The notes: generated by a model from the letters alone, not told the origin. Shown: positions 32,372-41,209, counted from the first letter of the stretch. The stretch is 41,236 bases of DNA from Bacteroidales bacterium (GCA_024400785.1 JAKSME010000006.1:1-41236); one strand, 5' to 3'. Made by a program: numbers and translations.

Positions 32372-35300
32372 TTAATTATTCTTGAGACAGCGGACGGAAT
32401 AGCAGATACCTTTATTGCTACTGCTACGAACCACTCTGGAGTTACCACAACCCAAGAGTCTATACCACGCACTGCCATCGCCTTTCTGAGTAGAGCTCCA
32501 CATATAGGCACCAGTTCCAACATTAGTAACGCCAAAAGATTCGCCGTAATAAGCGCCTGCGGGAACGGCCGAGAAACCAGTGGCATCATTGTCTTCTGGG
32601 GAATTGCCAACAGCGCAAGAGTTACTGCTGGTATTCCAGCCCGTGGTGGAGGACAACGCCTTGGCGATACAACGTGTATCCTGTTCCCACACTCTTTGGT
32701 CGCAGCCAGAGCACTTGTAATCAGGATTCGTGCTATTATATACGTAAGAAGTCAACGCGTCCCAGTCCGCATCGCTTGGCACGTGCCAGCCAGACGGGCA
32801 GATGCCTTGATGCTTAACACCCACTGTAATAGTTGTGGCATTAGCTTCTGAGACCTGCATCGCGGCGGCCCAGTCGTACAAGCAGATGTCATTAGCGTTC
32901 ATTACTCGTCCGCAATGACTCGTCACGGTTCTCAGGTTCTCCTTCATCCAGCACTGGTTTCCGATTTTGATGGTGCTGTATTCGTTGCTGTCAACGTCCT
33001 TTAGCTTATCGGTGCCGCAGTTGAAAGGAACCGCTGTGGTGTCGCTGGCAGGAGTGTCAGGGGTGTCAGGAGTAAAGTTGGAGAGAGAGTCCACAATGTG
33101 GTTCAAGCTGTCGATGGTATTGGCTTGTGCAGTTACAGTGCCATTCAGAGTTTCAATTTCGGCGCCTTGCGATGTGATGCGCGCGTTGAGGTGGCCGAGG
33201 GTGTCGCCCAAGCAGTTCATCACATCTTCGCAGCTCATTGTTGGCGGAGTAGCGGGAGTGTCGCCGCCTGCGTCCGCATTGCGCACGCAGCGGACAGAAT
33301 AACAGTGACTCTTATAGTCCTCGTAGCTGCTCACACCGGTAGCGAGACTATGCAGACTCTGGCATAATGCCATTTGGTTATTGTACTCGGTAGCACTCCA
33401 GAAGTAGGCGTCGGAGCCAAAACCTCCGAAACCGTCTGTGAAACTGCCAGCGGGAACAGCCGCGAAGCCAGTTATATTTATGGTAGCAGAGCTGTTGTCA
33501 CCGGCACAACATATGCTTGAGGATTTCCACCCGGTAGAATCAGACAACGCACTGGCGATAGAGCTATTACATTTGTATGCTTCAACGCTGCTCACGTAGG
33601 TGGTCAGCGTGTCCCAGTCCGCTTTACTCGGCACGTGCCATCCCTTTGGACAGATGCCTTTATGATTAACATCACTACCGGTATATGACGTAGTATCACC
33701 TTGTTCAATCTGCATTGCGGCTTGCCAATCATAAAGGAGGCCGTATGTGGCTACATCATAATCTGGCGTGTAAACAATGCCTTTGTCGTTCACATTGCTC
33801 GTTCTCAGGCTTTTAGCCATCCAGCACTGGTTGCCGATTTGGACCGTGTTGTATTCGTTGTTTTCAACGTCCTTCACCTTGGAAGTGCCGCAGGTGAAAG
33901 CGGCGGTGCCGCCGCCGTGATTCAGGTTGGAGAGCGAGTCAACCACGTGATTGAGTGAGTCGATGGTATTACCTTGCGCAGTAATGGTTTCTCCTTGCGC
34001 GGCAATGGTTTCGCCCTGCGAAGCCACTGTGGCATTCAGAGTTTGAATTTCTGTGCCTTGCGATTCAATTTGAGCATTGAGATTGCCGAGGGTGTCGCCC
34101 AAGCAGTTCATCACATCCTCGCAGCTCATCGTTGCCGGGGTGGAGGGTGTGTTTCCACTGCCAATGCCACTCTCGTTGCTACCGGCATTCCCAACAATAC
34201 CCGCATCGCGAAGACAGCGGACAGAGATGCCGTCCATCTTGTAAGAGCTGTTTACTGTGCTCGTATTAGGATCATCGTTCCTCAGATAAAGGATGCGTAC
34301 TTTTTGGCTATTGCTCTGAGTGGACGATCCAATGAATGTGACCCATCCGTTTCCATTGTAACTGTCCGTTTGGGATAATTTGTAGCCAGAGGGGACAGCC
34401 GAAAAACCGGTCTTGTTAATGGTGGCACTGTTGCCATCCCCTGCACAACAGCTTTCGGGCTCAACCCAGCCCGTCGTACTTGAAAGTGCGTTGGCGATAT
34501 AGTCATTATTACCATCGCATTTGTAGCCTGTTTCGCTGTTTACGTATGAGATCAACGTATTCCACTCGGCCTGTGAAGGTACGTGCCAGCCCGTAGGACA
34601 GATTCCCTGATGGATACCAGTTGGGGTGTAATCTGAAGAATTAGCATCATCCACCTGCATTATGGCTTCCCAATCGTAATAGCGGCCGTAGATAACAGAA
34701 TCAATATTCGGATTGGTATATACGCTGCCATAGGTATGTGTCTTAGTTCTCAAATTCTCTTTCATCCAGCACTGGTTGCCGATGGCCACCGTGTGATATT
34801 CGTTTTGGTCAACGTCTTTCACTGTGGAGGAGTCGCAGAAGAATATTGCGCTCGGTGTGGAGCCGCCGCCGTGGGAAAGGTCGGACAGGGAGTCAACCAG
34901 ATGACGCAGAGAATCGATCGTGGCTTCCTGCGCATCCATTCGCACTGAAATTTGCTGCAGCATTTGCTCAAGAGCGGTTGTGGTGGTATAATGGTTCAAC
35001 GTGTCTGCAATGCAGGTTTTCACATCAGCGCAATCCAAGCCAGCACTTTCCGCTACGTTGGCCGCCTGCAACGCGTATGGAACGGGACTCACCGCGTTTT
35101 CCGAAACGATGTCGCCTTCGCTGAGGTGGTAGGTGATTCTGAACTTGGCCACGCTCCAGTCGGCAATGTTGTTCATCGCGCCCGACACCACCGCGCCGCC
35201 GCCGATGTTCATTGTGAACTGTCCGTTGGCGTTGGTGGTCACGCTCTGCGTTTCGCTGTATTTCAAATCAGCGCCCTGATAGACCTCCACGCCAATGGCG

Positions 35301-35431
35301 AACGTGCTGTCTTTAATAAGCTGGTTTTGCGAATTTCTCACCACGGCCTGGTAAGGAAATGTCGGTCCCGACTGTGCGAACATCGCCATCAATCCGAGCA
35401 AAAGTGTAAAGAATGCAAGTGTTTTTTTCAT
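32372..35431 (-). CDS. Secreted protein with three FISUMP (Fib_succ_major) domains and coiled-coil linkers
   Basis: A 1019-residue exported protein (signal peptide MKKTLAFFTLLLGLMAMFAQ). Residues 22-125 form an N-terminal beta domain common in Bacteroidota surface proteins (FPYQAVVRNSQNQLI). Three FISUMP domains follow, about 198-410, 512-713 and 803-1019. Each has NEY.T..IGNQCWM, YDW.AAMQ, GICP.GWHVPS and a final SVRC. Between them lie Cys-containing MSCEDVMNCLGDTLG segments and heptad runs such as QGETIAAQGETITAQGNTID, which predict coiled-coil oligomers. No T9SS sorting domain is present at the C-terminus (SVRCLKNN). Function of FISUMP proteins is unknown; surface adhesion or substrate binding is a guess. 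Linker DNA is nearly identical 891 bp apart, showing recent internal duplication. Confidence 0.88.
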   Translation of the reverse strand: MKKTLAFFTLLLGLMAMFAQSGPTFPYQAVVRNSQNQLIKDSTFAIGVEVYQGADLKYSETQSVTTNANGQFTMNIGGGAVVSGAMNNIADWSVAKFRITYHLSEGDIVSENAVSPVPYALQAANVAESAGLDCADVKTCIADTLNHYTTTTALEQMLQQISVRMDAQEATIDSLRHLVDSLSDLSHGGGSTPSAIFFCDSSTVKDVDQNEYHTVAIGNQCWMKENLRTKTHTYGSVYTNPNIDSVIYGRYYDWEAIMQVDDANSSDYTPTGIHQGICPTGWHVPSQAEWNTLISYVNSETGYKCDGNNDYIANALSSTTGWVEPESCCAGDGNSATINKTGFSAVPSGYKLSQTDSYNGNGWVTFIGSSTQSNSQKVRILYLRNDDPNTSTVNSSYKMDGISVRCLRDAGIVGNAGSNESGIGSGNTPSTPATMSCEDVMNCLGDTLGNLNAQIESQGTEIQTLNATVASQGETIAAQGETITAQGNTIDSLNHVVDSLSNLNHGGGTAAFTCGTSKVKDVENNEYNTVQIGNQCWMAKSLRTSNVNDKGIVYTPDYDVATYGLLYDWQAAMQIEQGDTTSYTGSDVNHKGICPKGWHVPSKADWDTLTTYVSSVEAYKCNSSIASALSDSTGWKSSSICCAGDNSSATINITGFAAVPAGSFTDGFGGFGSDAYFWSATEYNNQMALCQSLHSLATGVSSYEDYKSHCYSVRCVRNADAGGDTPATPPTMSCEDVMNCLGDTLGHLNARITSQGAEIETLNGTVTAQANTIDSLNHIVDSLSNFTPDTPDTPASDTTAVPFNCGTDKLKDVDSNEYSTIKIGNQCWMKENLRTVTSHCGRVMNANDICLYDWAAAMQVSEANATTITVGVKHQGICPSGWHVPSDADWDALTSYVYNSTNPDYKCSGCDQRVWEQDTRCIAKALSSTTGWNTSSNSCAVGNSPEDNDATGFSAVPAGAYYGESFGVTNVGTGAYMWSSTQKGDGSAWYRLLGCGNSRVVRSSSNKGICYSVRCLKNN

Positions 35432-35750
35432 TTTTGATTGTTTATTGATTAATTTTTATTGTTGAATCGTTGATTTGTTGTCCTACCCCGCCCTGCGGGC
35501 ACCCCTTCCAGAGGAAGGGGAATGTTTAGCCGATTAACCGAGAAACCTACCCCGCCCTGCGGGCACCCCTTCCAGAAGAAGGGGAGTGTTTAACCGTTTA
35601 ACCGAGAAACCTACCCCGCCCTACGGGCACCCCTTCCAGAGGAAGGGGAGTGTTTAACCGTTTAACCGAGAAACCTACCCCGCCCTACGGGCACCCCTTC
35701 CAAAGGAAGGGGAATGTTTAACCGATTAACCGTTTTCACGTTTAACCGAA
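35432..35750. other. Gap between the two FISUMP genes, filled by a 64-bp tandem repeat
   Basis: No gene is seen. Positions 35482-35737 are the four-copy tandem repeat. No TAnnTTTG is visible on the minus strand in the 50 bp before the downstream FISUMP gene, so that gene may depend on read-through from the upstream one. Confidence 0.7.
35482..35737. repeat. 64-bp tandem repeat, four copies, two hairpins per unit
   Basis: Units begin CCTACCCC at 35482, 35546, 35610 and 35674. Each has CCCGC-CCT-GCGGG (weaker in copies 3-4), then CCCCTTCC-AGA-GGAAGGGG (mismatched in copy 2, loop AAA in copy 4), then octamers of the TTTAACCG type. The unit thus combines a REP-like hairpin with the octamer family. 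Confidence 0.95.
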
Positions 35751-36998
35751 TCAGTAATCGAGCACGCAGCGGACGCTGAGTCCGGAGGCGGTGCGTACGG
35801 GCGTGGTCACCAGTGTGCCGCACGCGGAGCCGAACTCGCAGGCAATGTAGGTGGTGCCGGCCGGCTCGGTGGTCCAGAAGTATGATTTCACGAGCAGACC
35901 CTCATAATAACCGCTTTCTGCGTTGTAGAAGCCGGCGGGGAGTTCGCTGAAATCGGTGGCGTTGGTACCGCCTTGCGGCAGCCAGTAGTCGGGAGTCATC
36001 AGGGTCTCAGGGTCGGCAACGGCCATCAGGTATTCGGCCTCCGCTTGTGTGGGCAGGTGCCAACCGGCGGGACAGACGCCCTGAACGAAGCCGCCCGCGT
36101 TGGTCGTGCCGTTGTTGGAGGCGGCATTCCAGGTATAGAGACGGCCGAAAGTGTTGGCCATATCGTAACTGTAAGTTCCCTGCGGATACACCATCACGCC
36201 GGGAATGTCGGTAGCATCGCTGTAGCGCACGGCCGCCATATTCCTGCCGGTCCAGCAGTACGGGGCGATGGAAACCACGTTGTACTCGTTGGCATCAATG
36301 TCGGAAACGGTGGCCGGACAAGCCATCGACGCAATGTTGACCTTCAGCAGGCAGTTGCGGCTGTAGTCGCCGAGGGTGATGTTCCACTGCGCCTCGGTCT
36401 CGCCGATGGGGTAGGCAAACGGGTTGGAAGCGGGCGTGGCGAGCGCGATGAGTCCGTCGAAAGGAGCGGGCTCAACCACCGGCTCCTGCAAGGTGACTTC
36501 CATCGTAGGTTGTCCCGAAACGGTCATCGTTTTGTTCACATTGTCGGGGCATTGGTACTCATACACAAAGTGTTGCAAGTAAGAATCGTAGCCCTCGGGG
36601 GTGTAGCCCTGAAACACGTCGTTGTCGGGGGACACGTAGCCAATTTGCAGGCCTTGCGCGGCAACTTCGTCAGCCGTGAGCAGTAGAGTGTCGCGGGTGT
36701 TTTCCGCTTGTGCCTGCTGAAGTCCTTCGGAAAGGCCGCCGAGGAGGTTGTTGAAGGTCAGTCCGTACGACGATGCGACGGAGCCGACATTGGCAACAGC
36801 CGCATCGCCGCCCGCGGAAACGAGTCCGTCGGAAGTAACGGTTTGGGCGACAGCATCATTTTTCATTCCAAGAAGGAGGCAGAATGCCATAAAAGGAAGT
36901 AAAAATGATTTTTTTGCAAAATGCTTTGTTAAAACTGTCGGAGCGGATTTTTCAGCCAAGTTTACCTGTCGGTAAATAGGAAAGAATAAAATATTCAT
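35751..36998 (-). CDS. Secreted protein with one FISUMP domain
   Basis: A 415-residue protein. The frame is open to an ATG at 37112, but the promoter at 37067-37074 lies inside that extension, so the ATG at 36998 (MNILFFPIYRQVNLAEK) is the likely start. The N-terminus has a long positive lead before the hydrophobic core FLLPFMAFCLLLG and a cleavage site at DAVAQ. Residues ~240-415 are a FISUMP domain: DANEYNVVSIAPYCW, LYTWNAAS, GVCPAGWHLPTQAEAEYL, FSELPAGFYN and the closing LSVRCVLDY. The region before it contains tandem beta-type sequence without a recognised family. It is the first gene of the FISUMP pair. Confidence 0.82.
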   Translation of the reverse strand: MNILFFPIYRQVNLAEKSAPTVLTKHFAKKSFLLPFMAFCLLLGMKNDAVAQTVTSDGLVSAGGDAAVANVGSVASSYGLTFNNLLGGLSEGLQQAQAENTRDTLLLTADEVAAQGLQIGYVSPDNDVFQGYTPEGYDSYLQHFVYEYQCPDNVNKTMTVSGQPTMEVTLQEPVVEPAPFDGLIALATPASNPFAYPIGETEAQWNITLGDYSRNCLLKVNIASMACPATVSDIDANEYNVVSIAPYCWTGRNMAAVRYSDATDIPGVMVYPQGTYSYDMANTFGRLYTWNAASNNGTTNAGGFVQGVCPAGWHLPTQAEAEYLMAVADPETLMTPDYWLPQGGTNATDFSELPAGFYNAESGYYEGLLVKSYFWTTEPAGTTYIACEFGSACGTLVTTPVRTASGLSVRCVLDY

Positions 36999-37066
36999 TA
37001 TCAATAAGTTATGTTTTATTATAACATAAAAATAAAATCCATTTGGTAATTTACACAAAATTGTGG

Positions 37067-37074
37067 CAAACTTA
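37067..37074 (-). promoter_or_regulatory. Bacteroidota -7 element (TAAGTTTG, minus strand) before the FISUMP pair
   Basis: CAAACTTA on the plus strand. Transcription would begin near 37060, about 60 nt before the chosen ATG at 36998 and downstream of the alternative ATG at 37112. Confidence 0.7.
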
Positions 37075-37087
37075 CGAAAAAAATTGC

Positions 37088-37149
37088 TTAATACACAATG
37101 CTTAATATTCAATTCTTAATGCTTAATGCATAATGCACAATGCACAATA
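37088..37149. repeat. AATGCAY/AATACAC heptamer array
   Basis: Heptamers such as AATGCTT, AATGCAT and AATGCAC occur in register, mostly in one orientation. They lie between the FISUMP promoter and the 3' end of the ATPase gene. CCTTTCGTCC and two TTAACCG units follow at 37178-37210. Confidence 0.85.
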
Positions 37150-37214
37150 AATTTCTACTCGCCCATTCTACCATTCGTCCTTTCGTCCAATTTAACCGAT
37201 TTTAACCGAGAAAC

Positions 37215-38498
37215 CTACGGCCTCAGGCAGCCGATCGGCACCACGAACACGCCGTCGGGACGGCGGTAGGCGTACGGACCAACGGCGGTGAGCACCATTA
37301 AAAATGACGGGGCGGGCATTCGGGAAGTGTCGATGTTTTGAGACAGTTTTTTCAAATTTGCAACTCCTCTTTCAATGTTGTCCTTGCCACCCAACTTTAT
37401 TTCTATCAAACCGTAGGTTCCGTTGCGTCGGTGCAAAACGGCATCGCATTCCAGACCGGAGGCATCTCGATAATGAAAGACATTGCCGTCAAGAGCGTCG
37501 GCGTATGTCCGCAAATCACGCACGGCCATCGATTCGAAAAACAAGCCAAAAGTGCGCAAGTCGTTCATCAAATCCTTGGGGCCCAAATAGAGAGCATTGG
37601 TGGCGATGCTCGGATCTATGCAATAACGGGTGTCGGAAGACTGTATGGCGATTTTGCTTCGCAAGTTGGGATTCCAAGCAGGCATATCTTCCAATACGAA
37701 TAGTTTTTTCAGTGCATCAACATAATCTGAAATTGTTTCGTAAGTGATTGATTGATTATCGCTTTCGTGGATGTCTTCTGCAATCTTGGAAAAACTGACA
37801 GCGCTTCCCTGGTTTCTGGCATACGAGCGAAGGATGTTGCGGGTCCTTTCGCTGTTTCTGCGAACCCGGTCCACCCTGTGAATATCAACCTTGTAAATTG
37901 CCTCATAATAATCGCGGCCTTCGTCCAATGCCAAACTGTCTTTCAGCATTGTGGAGCGTGGCCAACCTCCGCGACACAGCAGGAAGGCAATTTGCTCCAA
38001 ATCCAGCGAATTGCTCTGTGGCTCCCATTCGATATTTGAAAAAAGATTTTCCAAGCTGACACTTCCCGTTGACTCACCGGATTCCCACAAACTCATGGGT
38101 CTCATACATATTCTGCCAATGCGCCCAGTTCCGCTATGACGCATTTTTTCTTTTTCCACTGGCACGCTGCTGCCCGTGAGGATAAATTGTCCGGCTTCGT
38201 TCCTGTCGTCAACGGCAGTGCGCACCATATCCCACAATTGAGGAAGCGTTTGCCATTCGTCAATGAGCCGAGGCGTGTCGCCCAACAATAAATTCTTAGG
38301 CAGAATCTGCAAGAGCTGCTCCGCCTCCTCGAAAATGCCGGTGTCACCCAAGGCCAAGATGCTGGCGGACTGTTGCTTTGCCGTAGTGGTTTTTCCGCAC
38401 CATTTGGGGCCCTCGATTAAAACGGCACCTTTGCCTTGTAATTTGCGACTCAACAAGGTGTCGGCTATCCTTGATTTGTATGCGAATGATTTTGCCAT
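37215..38498 (-). CDS. AAA-type ATPase with DUF4143 / PD-(D/E)XK-like C-terminus
   Basis: A 427-residue protein of the AAA_14-DUF4143 group. Walker A is GPKWCGKTT (30-38) and Walker B RLIDEWQ with Asp80-Glu81; a sensor region ILTGSS follows. The DUF4143 part (~190-400) ends with ECDAVLHRR ... GLIEIKLG, giving Asp352, Glu366 and Lys368, the pattern of a restriction-endonuclease-like fold. Function is not established for these common accessory genes; DNA or tRNA-related roles and links to mobile DNA have been proposed. The start ATG at 38498 lies 23 bp after its -7 element, and four 23-bp iterons precede that element. It is a stand-alone gene between the FISUMP pair and the GH97 gene. Confidence 0.9.
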   Translation of the reverse strand: MAKSFAYKSRIADTLLSRKLQGKGAVLIEGPKWCGKTTTAKQQSASILALGDTGIFEEAEQLLQILPKNLLLGDTPRLIDEWQTLPQLWDMVRTAVDDRNEAGQFILTGSSVPVEKEKMRHSGTGRIGRICMRPMSLWESGESTGSVSLENLFSNIEWEPQSNSLDLEQIAFLLCRGGWPRSTMLKDSLALDEGRDYYEAIYKVDIHRVDRVRRNSERTRNILRSYARNQGSAVSFSKIAEDIHESDNQSITYETISDYVDALKKLFVLEDMPAWNPNLRSKIAIQSSDTRYCIDPSIATNALYLGPKDLMNDLRTFGLFFESMAVRDLRTYADALDGNVFHYRDASGLECDAVLHRRNGTYGLIEIKLGGKDNIERGVANLKKLSQNIDTSRMPAPSFLMVLTAVGPYAYRRPDGVFVVPIGCLRP

Positions 38499-38520
38499 AA
38501 ACCCAAAAGTTAAAAACGTG

Positions 38521-38528
38521 CAAAAGTA
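38521..38528 (-). promoter_or_regulatory. Bacteroidota -7 element (TACTTTTG, minus strand) before the DUF4143 ATPase
   Basis: CAAAAGTA on the plus strand. It is placed between the 23-bp iterons and the start codon, so the iterons cover roughly -35 to -110. Confidence 0.72.
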
Positions 38529-38542
38529 CGATTTTTATGAAC

Positions 38543-38634
38543 ACGAAAAAAATATTCCGCAACTTTTGATAAAAATATTCCGCAACTTTTGATAAAAATA
38601 TTCCGCAACTTTTGATAAATTTATTCCGCAACCG
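38543..38634 (-). repeat. 23-bp iterons, four copies, upstream of the DUF4143 ATPase
   Basis: TATTCCGCAA recurs at 38553, 38576, 38599 and 38622, exactly 23 bp apart, joined by CTTTTGATAAAAA in the first three. On the gene strand each unit starts TTGCGGAATA and ends ATCAAAAG. Spacing of about two helical turns would put all copies on one face of the DNA. Small open frames on the minus strand here are by-products of the repeat. Confidence 0.93.
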
Positions 38635-38663
38635 TGAGCTGAGATGTTGAACCGAGCGTCCAT

Positions 38664-38750
38664 TCCACCTTTCCACCAAATTAACCGTTTCCACGCTGTT
38701 AACCGTTTAACCGATTTTAACCGTTTAACCGATTTTAACCGTTTAACCGA
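38664..38750. repeat. Octamer/decamer array, TTAACCG orientation
   Basis: Alternating TTTAACCG octamers and ATTTTAACCG decamers, with TTTCCACG and one CTGTTAACCG. It lies between the ATPase iterons and the GH97 promoter. Confidence 0.88.
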
Positions 38751-38846
38751 AAAAGCCGCCACTGAGACGGAACGAATCTTTCACAAGACTGAAAAGGGAT
38801 AATTCCGAAAAAATTGGTAAGTACAAAATGTATGGAGGATTTTGTG

Positions 38847-38854
38847 TACTTTTG
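38847..38854 (+). promoter_or_regulatory. Bacteroidota -7 element TACTTTTG before the GH97 gene
   Basis: TACTTTTG predicts a start near 38861 and a leader of about 125 nt, nearly all of it the 35-bp repeat array. Confidence 0.72.
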
Positions 38855-38876
38855 CAAAATCTTTTACCCATTTCCA

Positions 38877-38986
38877 CGAAAATTAACCGTTTAACCGTTT
38901 TCACCTTTTCACGAAAATTAACCGTTTAACCCTTTCCACCTTTCCACGAAAATTAACCGTTTAACCGTTTCCACGTTTCCACGAAA
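38877..38986. repeat. 35-bp tandem repeat (octamer family) ending at the GH97 start codon
   Basis: CGAAAATTAACCG begins units at 38877, 38912 and 38947, and a fourth unit begins at 38982 as CGAAAATGAATCG, where the ATG is the GH97 start. Each unit is 11 bp plus three octamers (TTTAACCG, TTTTCACC, TTTCCACG types). Confidence 0.93.
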
Positions 38987-41071
38987 ATGAATCGTTTCCT
39001 CCTCGCCCTTTTCCTCCTGCTGCCCGCAATCTCTTTCGCACAGCGCTACAAAAATATCGACTTTAACAGCGTTTCCTCGCCCGACGGACGCATTACCGTT
39101 TACATCAGCGTGGACGATGGCGTGCCATATTATTCTGTAACAGTTGATAATCAGCCGTTTATCAAAAAGTCAAGATTGGGCTTTGAAACGAAGGGCGAGC
39201 TCAATCTCAAAGATAATTTTTGGGCACTGGAAAGAGAAAAAGCGTGTAAAAAGCGCAAACCTTATGTTTGGCAGCAACCGTGGGGCGAAAACAAAACCAT
39301 TGAATCGCAATGCAACCGCCTGTCTTGCGGATTTGTTAAACAAACGCGGTCAGACCGTATTGGCCCCCTCGTTCTTCGTGTAGATTTTCGGGTTTACAAT
39401 GATGGTTTTGCCTTTCGATACAAAATTTATTTTGATGATCAAAAAAACGATACAATACTCATTACCAATGAATTAACGGAATTCAATTTCGCAAATGACG
39501 GCACGTCGTGGTCGATTCCGGCGAACTTCGATTCATACGAGTATCTTTACCGGGAGCAGCCGCTGTCGGCACTCGACAATGCCAACACACCGATGACGTT
39601 CCGCACGTCGGCGGGCGTTTATGGTAGCATTCACGAAGCCGCGCTCGTCAACTTCCCGGAGATGACGCTCCTTCGCACCGACTCGCTCCGCTTCCGCGCC
39701 CAACTCGCCTCCTGGCCCGACGGCGTGAAAGCCCGCATCACACGTGATTCCATCATGGATTTCTACCATTGGTATGGTTTCAAAACGCCGTGGCGCAGCG
39801 TGCAAATCGGACATCAGGCCGTGGACCTCATCAACTCCAACCTCATCCTCAATCTCAATGAGCCGTGCAAAATCGAGGGCGACCTCAGCTGGATCCGCCC
39901 GATGAAGTACATCGGCGTGTGGTGGGGAATGCACCTCGGCATCCAGTCGTGGACGATGGACGAGCGGCACGGCGCCACCACCGCGAACGCCATTCGCTAC
40001 ATCGATTTCGCCGCCAACAACAACATTGATGCGGTGCTTTTCGAGGGCTGGAACGAGGGCTGGGAAACGTGGGGCGGCCGCCAGAACTTCGATTTCACCC
40101 AACCCTACGCTGATTTCGATATGGATTCCATCGTACGCTACGCCGCCACTAAAAACATCGCCATCATCAGTCACCACGAAACGGGCGGCAACATTTACAA
40201 CTACGAACGCCAGCTCGACCGCACCTACCAGTGGCTGGAGGAGCAGGGAATCCACTGTGTGAAAACGGGTTACGCCGGCGGTCTGCCCGATGGGCACTCG
40301 CATCACGGACAGTTCAACGTGCTGCACTACCAGAAAGTGGTGGAAATGGCGGCGGCGCACCACATCACGCTCGATGTTCACGAGCCCATCAAGCCGACGG
40401 GCTTGCGGCGTACTTACCCGAATATGATGACGCGCGAGGGCGTGCGCGGGATGGAGTGGAACGCCTGGAGTGAAGGCAACCCGCCCGCTCACCACGAAAT
40501 CCTGCCCTTCACAAGAATGCTCGCCGGACCGCTCGACTATACGCCTGGCACTTTCGACATTCTTTTTGACAATACCCGGAATCTGCCCACGCACCAGAAG
40601 TGGAACGACAACGACAAAGGCAACAGCCGCGTTCACACCACCCTTTGCAAGCAGCTGGCCAACTGGGTGATTCTCTATTCTCCCTTGCAGATGGCCTCCG
40701 ACCTTATTGAAAATTACGAGGGACATCCGTGCTTTCAGTTTTTCCGCGATTTCAATCCCGACTGCGACTGGAGCCGGGCCTTGCAAGGCGAAATCGGTGA
40801 GTATGTGGTGATTGTGCGGCGCGCGGGCGACCGATTTTTCCTCGGTGCCAGCACCAACGAGGAAGCGCGAACGGTGAGTGTGCCGCTCACATTTTTGCCC
40901 CGTGGAAAGAAATGTGTGGCCACCATTTATGCCGACGCGCCCGACGCGCACTGGGAAACCAATCCGACGGCGTATGTTATTGAAAAGCGTACGGTGAAGC
41001 GGAAGGACGTGTTGGAAATCCGCATGGCACCCGGCGGCGGACAAGCGGTATCGTTTGAGGTGAAAAATTGA
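38987..41071 (+). CDS. Glycoside hydrolase family 97, SusB-like, predicted inverting alpha-glucosidase
   Basis: A 694-residue exported enzyme (signal peptide MNRFLLALFLLLPAISFAQ). The N-terminal beta-sandwich (~20-290) is followed by the (beta/alpha)8 barrel (~300-590; WWGMHLGIQSW, DAVLFEGWNEGW) and a C-terminal beta domain (~600-694). Candidate catalytic Glu residues are Glu398 (SHHETGG), Glu466 (DVHEPIKPTG) and Glu490 (GMEWN), matching those of the inverting GH97 enzyme SusB. The nucleophile Asp of retaining members is absent: the site reads VKTGYAGG, with Gly428. It probably acts on alpha-glucosides in the periplasm. No susC/susD genes are in the window. The start codon is fused to a tandem repeat. 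Confidence 0.93.
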   Translation: MNRFLLALFLLLPAISFAQRYKNIDFNSVSSPDGRITVYISVDDGVPYYSVTVDNQPFIKKSRLGFETKGELNLKDNFWALEREKACKKRKPYVWQQPWGENKTIESQCNRLSCGFVKQTRSDRIGPLVLRVDFRVYNDGFAFRYKIYFDDQKNDTILITNELTEFNFANDGTSWSIPANFDSYEYLYREQPLSALDNANTPMTFRTSAGVYGSIHEAALVNFPEMTLLRTDSLRFRAQLASWPDGVKARITRDSIMDFYHWYGFKTPWRSVQIGHQAVDLINSNLILNLNEPCKIEGDLSWIRPMKYIGVWWGMHLGIQSWTMDERHGATTANAIRYIDFAANNNIDAVLFEGWNEGWETWGGRQNFDFTQPYADFDMDSIVRYAATKNIAIISHHETGGNIYNYERQLDRTYQWLEEQGIHCVKTGYAGGLPDGHSHHGQFNVLHYQKVVEMAAAHHITLDVHEPIKPTGLRRTYPNMMTREGVRGMEWNAWSEGNPPAHHEILPFTRMLAGPLDYTPGTFDILFDNTRNLPTHQKWNDNDKGNSRVHTTLCKQLANWVILYSPLQMASDLIENYEGHPCFQFFRDFNPDCDWSRALQGEIGEYVVIVRRAGDRFFLGASTNEEARTVSVPLTFLPRGKKCVATIYADAPDAHWETNPTAYVIEKRTVKRKDVLEIRMAPGGGQAVSFEVKN

Positions 41072-41201
41072 AAGCGTGGAAGAGGTTAAAGGGTGTGGTG
41101 TTTCGTCTTTCCCTCCCTTCTGCCTTTCGTCCAAATCAACCGTTTAGTTAAATATTTTAAGAAATAATTTACTTTATAGTCTAAATATTAAGAAATAATT
41201 G

Positions 41202-41209
41202 TATATTTG
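41202..41209 (+). promoter_or_regulatory. Bacteroidota -7 element TATATTTG for a gene beyond the window
   Basis: TATATTTG is preceded by a direct repeat of AAGAAATAATT (41159-41169 and 41190-41200), which could be a regulator site. No start codon follows before the window ends at 41236. Confidence 0.6.

Noticed and set aside
32258..32851. 197-codon plus-strand frame over the end of the triple-FISUMP gene
   Set aside because: Overlaps a conserved FISUMP domain on the other strand; translation has no recognisable feature.
36999..37112. Longer start of the single-FISUMP protein at 37112
   Set aside because: A TAAGTTTG promoter lies inside this extension and the extension has no signal-peptide character.
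38344..38762. Small minus-strand frames with KLRNIF-like repeats
   Set aside because: They are translations of the 23-bp iterons and overlap the ATPase start in another frame.
39533..41134. 533-codon minus-strand frame opposite the GH97 gene
   Set aside because: Shadow created by G/C-rich third positions; no motif and no promoter.
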